Positions 6,036 through 10,486 of a stretch of DNA of 10,486 bases are shown here, in pieces. The position numbers and the translations under genes were made by a program. Source of the stretch: Patescibacteria group bacterium (GTDB lineage Bacteria > Patescibacteriota > UBA1384 > CAILIB01); NCBI GenBank assembly GCA_022842085.1, contig JALHQF010000014.1, positions 1-10,486 of the forward strand, given 5' to 3'. The notes under the pieces are model-generated. The model was not told where the DNA came from. It ran no database searches and saw only the letters and a list, made by a program, of their open reading frames with translations. Each line of letters opens with the position of its first letter. Within the stretch, counting starts at the first letter, position 1.

Positions 6036-6416
6036 CTACTTTTCGTAGATTTCGCAGATGAGTTCTCCGCCTACACGGGCTTTGCGTGCCTCGTTACCCG
6101 TCAGAACACCCATAGGGGTACTAATGAGCACGGTACCAAAACCCTGGCGCACGCGTGGGATGCGAGCAACGTCAGTGTAGAGGCGGCGACCAGGCGTGCT
6201 AATTCGGCGGAGGTGGTGCTGTACGCCTGGCTTAAGCGTGAGCTCGAGCCGAGCGCGTGGAGTAGCTTCAACGGTCGCAACAGCAGTTACTACCCCTGCA
6301 AGCTGGAGCTTTTCGCACACTGCCTGTGAGAGGCGACTACTTGGCACAGTAACTGTGCTGTGTCCCGCCATCTCGGCGTTACGAATGCTGGTGAGGAGGT
6401 TTCCGATCGTGTCCAT
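6036..6416 (-). CDS. rpsH: 30S ribosomal protein uS8
   Basis: uS8 binds helix 21 of 16S rRNA in the central domain and is a primary assembly protein. From ATG 6416 the product is 126 residues, starting MDTIGNLLTSIRNAEMAGHS, the classic uS8 N-terminus. An open frame runs 37 codons further upstream, but that stretch lies inside rpsN and matches nothing in the family, so the inner start is chosen. Other hallmarks are ISTPGRRLY (72-80), ISTPMGVLTGNEAR (98-111) and VGGELICEIY (115-124). In E. coli S8 represses the spc operon by binding near the rplE start; no obvious mimic can be judged by eye here. It begins four bases after rpsN and ends in TAG. Confidence 0.97.
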   Translation of the reverse strand: MDTIGNLLTSIRNAEMAGHSTVTVPSSRLSQAVCEKLQLAGVVTAVATVEATPRARLELTLKPGVQHHLRRISTPGRRLYTDVARIPRVRQGFGTVLISTPMGVLTGNEARKARVGGELICEIYEK

Positions 6417-6420
6417 AGTC

Positions 6421-6606
6421 TTACCAAGAAGCCTTACGCATACCTGGGATCTCACCGCGGTGCACCGCTTCACGCAGGCAGATACGGCACATGCCATACT
6501 TGCGGTAAACAGAGTGCGGGCGACCACACTTCCAGCACCGACGAACGATACGGGTAGAGAACTTAGGAGTTCGGCTAGATTTTACGATTTGAGCTGTACG
6601 TGCCAT
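6421..6606 (-). CDS. rpsN: 30S ribosomal protein uS14, zinc-binding short form
   Basis: uS14 is a late-assembling protein of the 30S head next to uS3 and uS10. This is the short 61-residue type with a zinc ribbon: Cys24 and Cys27 (CWKC), then Cys40 and Cys43 (CRIC). The C-terminus GEIPGMRKASW is the canonical ending of this form. The N-terminus MARTAQIVKSSRTPKF is slightly less usual than MAKKSMI-type starts. Long, zinc-free S14 (about 100 residues, as in E. coli) is excluded by length. The ATG lies three bases after the rplE stop; an AAGG abuts the start too closely to act well. The stop is TAA. Confidence 0.98.
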   Translation of the reverse strand: MARTAQIVKSSRTPKFSTRIVRRCWKCGRPHSVYRKYGMCRICLREAVHRGEIPGMRKASW

Positions 6607-6609
6607 ACC

Positions 6610-7158
6610 TTAGGCTTGGAAATGGAATCCGAGTCCTCGGTAGAGGCGAAGTGCCTCGTCCTGGCTCATTGGGCGAGCTGGCACGAGAGAGACCTGGATC
6701 GGGTGGTGGAAGGAGTCGTTGGCGACCTCTGGGAAGATTTGCGTGTCACGAATGCCGACATGCAGGCTGCCATCCTTAGCAATGGCGGTAGGCTTTACTC
6801 CGCGGTAGTCGCGGGTACGTGGCAGGCTCACATCGGTAAGTTTGGTGAGGAAGTCACGCATACGCTCTCCACGAAGGGTTACCTTTACGCCGACCTCCAT
6901 TCCTTGACGAATCTTGAACCCCGCAATTGACTTCTTCGCCTTTACCACAACTGGCCGCTGACCAGTGATTTTGCTGATGAGCTCTACGAGCTGCTCCATG
7001 CCTTTCGCGGCGGTAAGCATATCGCCCGCACCAGCATTTACCACAACATGAGTAATCCGAGGGATCTCGTAGGCTGAGGCGTACTGTCGCTCGCTGGTGA
7101 GCGCAGGTACTACCGTATTCTGGTAGCGATTGGTGAATGGGTGAACGTTCGTAGCCAT
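6610..7158 (-). CDS. rplE: 50S ribosomal protein uL5
   Basis: uL5 binds 5S rRNA in the central protuberance and contacts P-site tRNA and uS13 across the subunit interface. The protein is 182 residues, the standard length. Visible signatures are RITHVVVNAGAGD (34-46), TGQRPVVVKAKKSIAGFKIR (65-84), the LPRTRDYRG segment (112-120) and GIRDTQIFPE (135-144). The ATG at 7158 is one base past the rplX stop. Upstream bases read AAGAAGAAG, from the lysine tail of rplX, a weak purine-rich ribosome-binding region. The stop is TAA. Confidence 0.98.
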   Translation of the reverse strand: MATNVHPFTNRYQNTVVPALTSERQYASAYEIPRITHVVVNAGAGDMLTAAKGMEQLVELISKITGQRPVVVKAKKSIAGFKIRQGMEVGVKVTLRGERMRDFLTKLTDVSLPRTRDYRGVKPTAIAKDGSLHVGIRDTQIFPEVANDSFHHPIQVSLVPARPMSQDEALRLYRGLGFHFQA

Positions 7159-7159
7159 A

Positions 7160-7462
7160 CTACTTCTTCTTGGCGGTAGGTTTCTTCGGTGTCGCCTTCT
7201 TGGCTACGGCTGCGCCACGCTTGTCTGCGCGCACAGCTGCATCTCCTTCAATGAGGAGAACGTTGGAGCGATGCATGCTGCCTGGAAACTCCAGAATTCC
7301 TCCACGGGGGTTGGCCTGGGTGGGCTTCTGGTGTCGCTTACGCATGTTTACCCCTTCAACTACGATTCGCTGCGTCTTGGTAAGCACCTTGAGTACAGCT
7401 CCGCGCTTTCCCTTCTCTTTACCAGCGATCACGAGTACGGTATCTCCTTTGCGAACTGCCAT
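7160..7462 (-). CDS. rplX: 50S ribosomal protein uL24
   Basis: uL24 is an assembly initiator of the 50S subunit, sitting beside the exit tunnel. The 100 residues begin with a KOW motif, RKGDTVLVIAGKEKGKRGAVLKV (residues 4-26, shown here in part: KGDTVLVIAGKEKGKRG). VEGVNMRKRHQKPTQANPRG (35-54) and GGILEFPGSMHRSNV (54-68) are family signatures. The last 20 or so residues are an Ala/Lys-rich tail ending KKPTAKKK. The ATG overlaps the rplN stop by one base (TAATG). Unlike nearly all its neighbours it has a perfect AGGAGG seven bases upstream. The stop is TAG. Confidence 0.97.
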   Translation of the reverse strand: MAVRKGDTVLVIAGKEKGKRGAVLKVLTKTQRIVVEGVNMRKRHQKPTQANPRGGILEFPGSMHRSNVLLIEGDAAVRADKRGAAVAKKATPKKPTAKKK

Positions 7463-7830
7463 TACACAACCTCCTGAGCGAGTGAAATAATCTTGGTGTA
7501 GCCGAGCTCGCGGAGCTCACGTGGAATTGGCCCAAAGATACGGGTACCACGAGGCTCGCCGCTCTCGGCGATAATGATGGCCGCGTTATCGTCGAAACGA
7601 ACGCTAGAACCATCTGCGCGCTTGAAAGGCTTGCGAGTGCGAGCGATAACGGCCTTAACGACCTCCTTGCGCTTTACGTTTCCGTTTGGTGTTGCCGACT
7701 TTACGGACGCCGAAACGATGCATCCAATATGACCCGCGTCACGCTTAGCGCGACCGAGTACCGTAATAACCTGAAGCTCCTTGGCTCCAGAGTTATCGGC
7801 GACGTTGAGGCGTGTATAGGGCTGAACCAT
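7462..7830 (-). CDS. rplN: 50S ribosomal protein uL14
   Basis: uL14 lies on the subunit interface of the 50S, forms bridges to 16S rRNA, and is the docking site of the silencing factor RsfS. The protein has the family's usual 122 residues. It starts MVQPYTRLNVADNSGAKELQ, with the invariant ADNSGAK at 11-17. KRKEVVKAVIARTRK (53-67) and GEPRGTRIFGPIPREL (91-106) are further signatures. The ATG at 7830 follows a 41-base gap after rpsQ, the largest in the S10/spc part upstream of map. No Shine-Dalgarno precedes it. The stop overlaps rplX. Confidence 0.98.
   Translation of the reverse strand: MVQPYTRLNVADNSGAKELQVITVLGRAKRDAGHIGCIVSASVKSATPNGNVKRKEVVKAVIARTRKPFKRADGSSVRFDDNAAIIIAESGEPRGTRIFGPIPRELRELGYTKIISLAQEVV
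7470..7475 (-). promoter_or_regulatory. Perfect Shine-Dalgarno of rplX
   Basis: AGGAGG in the coding sense, seven bases before the rplX ATG and inside the last codons of rplN. It is the only perfect match to the 16S rRNA 3' tail that I found before any start in this cluster. It shows that the organism's ribosomes probably keep a standard anti-Shine-Dalgarno. Confidence 0.85.
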
Positions 7831-7854
7831 ACCGTGAAATGGTAGCGATTGTTG

Positions 7855-7875
7855 CTAACCTGGTCAACTGGTTAG
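7855..7875 (-). other. Small hairpin over the rpsQ stop codon
   Basis: CTAACC and GGTTAG form a perfect 6-bp stem around a nine-base loop (AGTTGACCA in the coding sense). The TAA stop of rpsQ lies across its 5' arm. No T-run follows, so it is not an intrinsic terminator. It opens the 41-base gap before rplN, where it could act in mRNA processing or ribosome spacing; chance cannot be excluded. Confidence 0.3.
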
Positions 7876-8102
7876 GCTACGACCTGCCAGCGCTTGGTGC
7901 GACTCATTGGTCGGCACTGCTGCACGGTTACGGTCTGCCCCTCAACTACGGCATCGGACTCATCGTGAGCCGTGACATACTTGGTGAGCGTGTAGCGCTT
8001 CTTGTAAATAGGGTGGATGTTGGTCTCTTTCACCGCGACACGAATGGTCTTAGGCGTGCGCTTGCGCACAACGACGCCGGTGAGAATCTGATTGTTGCTC
8101 AT
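7872..8102 (-). CDS. rpsQ: 30S ribosomal protein uS17
   Basis: uS17 is a primary 16S rRNA-binding protein with an OB-type fold in the 30S body. The 76 residues are slightly short of the common 80-90. LTGVVVRKRTPKTIRVAV (7-24), a YKKRYTLTKYVTAHDE stretch (33-48) and the ending CRPMSRTKRWQVV (63-75) identify it clearly. Its ATG shares ATGA with the rplP stop, leaving no space for rpmC (uL29), which almost always sits between these two genes. It carries no extra domain that might stand in for uL29. The stop is TAA, followed by a hairpin and a 41-base gap. Confidence 0.97.
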   Translation of the reverse strand: MSNNQILTGVVVRKRTPKTIRVAVKETNIHPIYKKRYTLTKYVTAHDESDAVVEGQTVTVQQCRPMSRTKRWQVVA

Positions 8103-8521
8103 AGGGAAACCTGATCACGGACGATAAACTTGGTACTCACCGGGAGCTTCATTGCCGCGAGGCGCATTGCTTCACGTGCTTGATCTTCACTAATACCGCC
8201 CATCTCGAACATAACGCGTCCAGCACGCACAACACATACGAAGTGATCGACGGAACCCTTTCCAGATCCCATAACGGACTCGGAGCCGTGGTTAGTTACT
8301 GGCTTATTCGGGAAGAGGCGCACCCACACCTGCCCATTACGGCGGATGTAGCGAGTCATGGCACGGCGAGCTGCCTCGATTGAACGAGCGCTTACCCAAG
8401 CGTTGCTTGTGGACTGAAGACCGAACTCACCAAAGGCGACTTCAGTACCGCGAGATGCGGCGCCTTTCATTTTGCCGCGCTGCGGCTTTCGGTAGCGGAG
8501 TTTACGTGGACTAAGAAGCAT
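8099..8521 (-). CDS. rplP: 50S ribosomal protein uL16
   Basis: uL16 supports the A-site and peptidyl-transferase region of the 50S and joins late in assembly. The 140 residues are full length. The N-terminus MLLSPRKLRYRKPQRGKMKG and the FGEFGLQS block (30-37) are typical, as are IEAARRAMTRYIRRNGQVWV (48-67) and GGISEDQAREAMRLAAMKLP (108-127). In the MGSGKG loop (84-89), the residue just before Met is Val83; E. coli L16 has Arg81 there, the arginine hydroxylated by YcfD/RoxA. The protein ends at the normal place, so no uL29 is fused to it. Its TGA stop overlaps the rpsQ start by four bases. It starts five bases after rpsC, with no Shine-Dalgarno. Confidence 0.98.
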   Translation of the reverse strand: MLLSPRKLRYRKPQRGKMKGAASRGTEVAFGEFGLQSTSNAWVSARSIEAARRAMTRYIRRNGQVWVRLFPNKPVTNHGSESVMGSGKGSVDHFVCVVRAGRVMFEMGGISEDQAREAMRLAAMKLPVSTKFIVRDQVSL

Positions 8522-8526
8522 GGCAG

Positions 8527-9240
8527 TTAGCGTCGAGGACGATTAGAGCCACCACCAGTTGCAGCAACTGGTACTGCCTCTGGCATGGTTGAACGGGTTC
8601 CGTGGGAGATCCAAACCTTAACTCCAATTGCCCCATAGGTTGTTACGGCAAGCGCAGTTGCGTAGTCAAGGTTGGTGCGCAGGGTGTGGAGCGGAATCGA
8701 ACCCTTAGACATGAGCTCAGTTCGAGCAATCTCTGCTCCGTTGAGACGGCCAGAAACCTGCACCTTGATACCGGAGATACGCTTCTCCATAGCACGCTCG
8801 GTGGCAAGGCGCATTGCGCGCTTTGGCGCAATGCGGCGCTCAATCTGGGAAGCTATATTCTCAGCTACGAGCAGCGCGTTTGACTCTGGACTCTTGATTT
8901 CAACGATACGCACATCTACTCGAAGCGCTTCCTTGATGGAAAGGTTTCGGTGCTTACGAACCATCGCAGTGAGCTGCTCGCGAAGCTCCTGAATGCCTTT
9001 CCCGCCTCGACCGATTACCACACCTGGCTTTGCAGTGTGGAGTACGACCAGAGTTTCGGTGCGGTTGCGGAAAATCTCTACCTGAGCAATGCCGCTGCGC
9101 TTAAAACGCTTAGAGATATGCTGGCGAATGTAGTGGTCTTCCTGGAGGTTTGCCACTTGAGACTTTGGTGAGAACCAGTGGGTAGACCAGTTCTGGTTAA
9201 AGCCGAGGCGGAACCCGTGTGGATTAACTTTGTGTCCCAT
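8527..9240 (-). CDS. rpsC: 30S ribosomal protein uS3
   Basis: uS3 forms part of the mRNA entry channel on the 30S head and takes part in mRNA unwinding. The 237 residues begin MGHKVNPHGFRLG. The type II KH domain carries its GxxG loop as GRGG at 77-80, in KPGVVIGRGGKGIQEL. The C-terminal domain shows ISGIKVQVSGRLNGAEIAR, PLHTLRTNLDYA and TYGAIGVKVWI, all standard. The last 20 residues are Gly/Arg-rich and variable, as in the family. The ATG lies three bases after the rplV stop; the AAGAG upstream is at best a weak ribosome-binding site. The stop is TAA. Confidence 0.98.
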   Translation of the reverse strand: MGHKVNPHGFRLGFNQNWSTHWFSPKSQVANLQEDHYIRQHISKRFKRSGIAQVEIFRNRTETLVVLHTAKPGVVIGRGGKGIQELREQLTAMVRKHRNLSIKEALRVDVRIVEIKSPESNALLVAENIASQIERRIAPKRAMRLATERAMEKRISGIKVQVSGRLNGAEIARTELMSKGSIPLHTLRTNLDYATALAVTTYGAIGVKVWISHGTRSTMPEAVPVAATGGGSNRPRR

Positions 9241-9243
9241 AGT

Positions 9244-9594
9244 CTAGCTCTTGGTGGATTCGTCGGCTGGCTTGAGCACGATACCAACGTGGCTGTACTT
9301 CTTCATGATCGGCCAAGCCTGACCACGGGAGTGAGGAATGATGCGCTTGAGCGCAGCACCTTCATCAGCCCAGGCGCGCTGGATGATCAAGGTCTTGGTA
9401 TCCATGCCCTGAGCTTTTGCGGCATCGATTGCGGCAAGTACTGCCTTACGAACAGGTACTGCTGCTCGGTTTGGTACGAGCGTAAGAATCGCTGCGGCGT
9501 CCTCAGCACGCTTGTGGCGGATCTTGTCCACCACCAAACGCACCTTACGAGGCGCGAGGCGAATGTTACGTGTGTGGTGAGTGAGTTCGGTCAT
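9244..9594 (-). CDS. rplV: 50S ribosomal protein uL22
   Basis: uL22 reaches from the 50S surface into the exit tunnel with a long beta hairpin, near the macrolide site and the tunnel constriction. The protein is 116 residues. RNIRLAPRKVRLVVDKIR (9-26) is the family's start, and AWADEGAALKRIIPHSRGQA forms the hairpin region. The tip reads HSRGQAWPIMKK rather than the more common RARGRADRILKR, a modest divergence. The C-terminus (SHVGIVL) is normal, with a short Ser/Lys tail. The ATG starts three bases after rpsS, without a clear Shine-Dalgarno. The stop is TAG. Confidence 0.97.
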   Translation of the reverse strand: MTELTHHTRNIRLAPRKVRLVVDKIRHKRAEDAAAILTLVPNRAAVPVRKAVLAAIDAAKAQGMDTKTLIIQRAWADEGAALKRIIPHSRGQAWPIMKKYSHVGIVLKPADESTKS

Positions 9595-9597
9595 GAC

Positions 9598-9867
9598 CTA
9601 GAGCTTAGCGCGCTTACCACCGTGACGAACGAACTTTCGAGTTGGAGAGAACTCGCCGAGCTTGTGCCCAACCATGTCTTCCGTAACGAATACGTCCAGG
9701 TGCTGCTTTCCGTTGTGAACGCCGAAGGTAAGACCTACCATCTCCGGACTAATGGCGCTGTCGCGGCTCCAGGTGCGAATCACCTGCTTGCTACCGCTAC
9801 CTGCTGCCTGAACTTTCTTCAGGAGCTTTGGGTCAATGAATGGTCCTTTTTTGAGAGAGCGTGACAT
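9598..9867 (-). CDS. rpsS: 30S ribosomal protein uS19
   Basis: uS19 lies at the top of the 30S head, pairs with uS13, and touches the A-site tRNA region. The 89 residues are standard. It begins MSRSLKKGPFIDPKLLKK, has VHNGKQHLDVFVTEDMVGHK (50-69), and the diagnostic GHKLGEFSPTR (67-77). The start is two bases after the rplB stop. The upstream bases AAGAAGAAGTAGG come from the rplB lysine tail and could act as a weak ribosome-binding site. The stop is TAG. Confidence 0.98.
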   Translation of the reverse strand: MSRSLKKGPFIDPKLLKKVQAAGSGSKQVIRTWSRDSAISPEMVGLTFGVHNGKQHLDVFVTEDMVGHKLGEFSPTRKFVRHGGKRAKL

Positions 9868-9869
9868 GC

Positions 9870-10486
9870 CTACTTCTTCTTACGACGAGAGATGATGAAC
9901 GTGGTCGACGGGTTCTTGCGACGACGTGTCTTTACTCCAAGTGCGAGTGCACCCCAAGGAGTTTTAGGGCCACGGCGCAGACCAATGCCGTTTACCGCCT
10001 CACCACCACCGTGCGGGTGCTGGTTTGGGTTCATTGCCTTACCGCGAACAGTAGGACGAATACCACGCAGGCGCTGACGGCCGGCCTTGCCCCAGGTAAC
10101 AGTGCCATGGAGAATGTTTCCCACCTGGCCAAGCGAAGCTCGGCAGCTGAGTGAGACACGGCGCAGCTCGCCAGAAGAGAGTCGCAGAACAGCATACTTG
10201 TCTTCCTTTGCAAGAAGCTTCACCACGGTTCCGGCGGAACGCGCCAGCTGGCCACCCTTTCCAGGCACAAGCTCGATGTTGTGCACATCAAGGCCAAGTG
10301 GAATCTCGGAGAGCGGAAGGGTGTTTCCTGGGCGAATCGGAGAGCCACTCCCGTTCTGGATAGCATCTCCCACCTTTAGCTCAAGTGGAGCTAGGATGTA
10401 GGCCTTCTCTCCATCCTTATACTCGATAAGAGCAATGCGAGCCGTGCGGTAGGGATCGTACTCGATTGTTTTTACCACCGCAGGGA
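9870..10486 (-). CDS. rplB: 50S ribosomal protein uL2, C-terminal part (5' end beyond window)
   Basis: uL2 is a primary 23S rRNA-binding protein needed for subunit association and peptidyl-transferase activity. The visible part begins at codon Pro (10484) and runs to the stop, about 204 residues of a protein usually near 275. The family motif HPHGGGE (about 10019-9999) includes the histidine equivalent to E. coli His229. IEYDPYRTARIAL, ADGEKRYILAP-like KDGEKAYILAP, and RGIRPTVRGKAMNPNQHPHG are further signatures. The GTG at 10478-10476 could look like a start, but it is an internal valine, because the frame continues to the window edge and about 70 residues would otherwise be lost. The tail ends RRKKK before TAG. 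Confidence 0.97.
   Translation of the reverse strand, partial: PAVVKTIEYDPYRTARIALIEYKDGEKAYILAPLELKVGDAIQNGSGSPIRPGNTLPLSEIPLGLDVHNIELVPGKGGQLARSAGTVVKLLAKEDKYAVLRLSSGELRRVSLSCRASLGQVGNILHGTVTWGKAGRQRLRGIRPTVRGKAMNPNQHPHGGGEAVNGIGLRRGPKTPWGALALGVKTRRRKNPSTTFIISRRKKK

Noticed and set aside
6417..6527. Upstream extension of rpsH by 37 codons
   Set aside because: The extra residues overlap rpsN and match nothing in uS8; MDTIGNLLTSIRNA is the family N-terminus.
6196..6930. 244-codon open frame on the plus strand
   Set aside because: It lies wholly antisense to rpsH, rpsN and rplE, all certain genes, and its translation shows no family motif. Long antisense frames are expected opposite such codon-biased genes.
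8099..8101. TGA read as glycine (genetic code 25)
   Set aside because: No gene has an in-frame TGA before its expected end, and rplP, secY and infA all end at TGA at or beyond the normal family length.
8099..8521. uL29 fused to uL16
   Set aside because: The uL16 product ends right after its conserved C-terminal helix and strand at 140 residues, leaving no room for the 60-residue uL29 helices.
9178..9864. 228-codon open frame on the plus strand
   Set aside because: It is antisense to rpsC, rplV and rpsS with no recognisable domain; a shadow of those genes.
10476..10478. GTG as the start of rplB
   Set aside because: The frame stays open to the window edge and residues before it fit uL2, so this is an internal valine of a truncated gene.

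Overview
This window is one continuous bacterial ribosomal-protein cluster, read entirely from the minus strand. It covers the distal S10 operon, the whole spc-type block and the start of the alpha-type block. In transcription order (high to low coordinate) the genes are rplB (5' end cut by the window), rpsS, rplV, rpsC, rplP, rpsQ, rplN, rplX, rplE, rpsN, rpsH, rplF, rplR, rpsE, rplO, secY, map, infA, rpmJ, rpsM, rpsK, rpsD, and rpoA (3' end cut by the window). No RNA gene, mobile element, CRISPR array or phage gene was seen. I found no hidden undescribed system; the interest lies in what is missing from an otherwise canonical order and in small expression signals.

The products are bacterial. 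They include IF-1, bL36 with a zinc-binding Cys/His set, the short zinc-type uS14, a cysteine-free uS4, a type I methionine aminopeptidase with all metal ligands, and a SecY of ordinary length. Three genes usual in this order are absent at their normal positions: rpmC (uL29) between rplP and rpsQ, rpmD (uL30) between rpsE and rplO, and adk between secY and map. Loss of uL30 is a recognised trait of the Candidate Phyla Radiation (Patescibacteria), though also of cyanobacteria. Together with the very tight packing (about 200 non-coding bases in total), this suggests a reduced-genome, CPR-like bacterium. The assignment is an inference; I cannot name a phylum from the sequence alone. The standard bacterial genetic code fits, since no gene has an internal TGA.

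Layout: 10486-7872 holds rplB to rpsQ, nearly gapless. A 41-base gap with a small hairpin follows. 7830-4214 holds rplN to rplO, nearly gapless, with one perfect Shine-Dalgarno in front of rplX. A 34-base gap precedes secY-map, which overlap as GTGA. The longest gap (66 bases) separates map from infA and is the most plausible transcription-unit boundary. infA-rpmJ-rpsM are chained by stop/start overlaps, and rpsK, rpsD and rpoA follow.

Functionally the genes supply both ribosomal subunits, the initiation factor, the enzyme that trims the initiator methionine, the membrane channel for nascent secretory proteins, and the RNA polymerase alpha subunit. No stretch over 300 bases lacks a gene.
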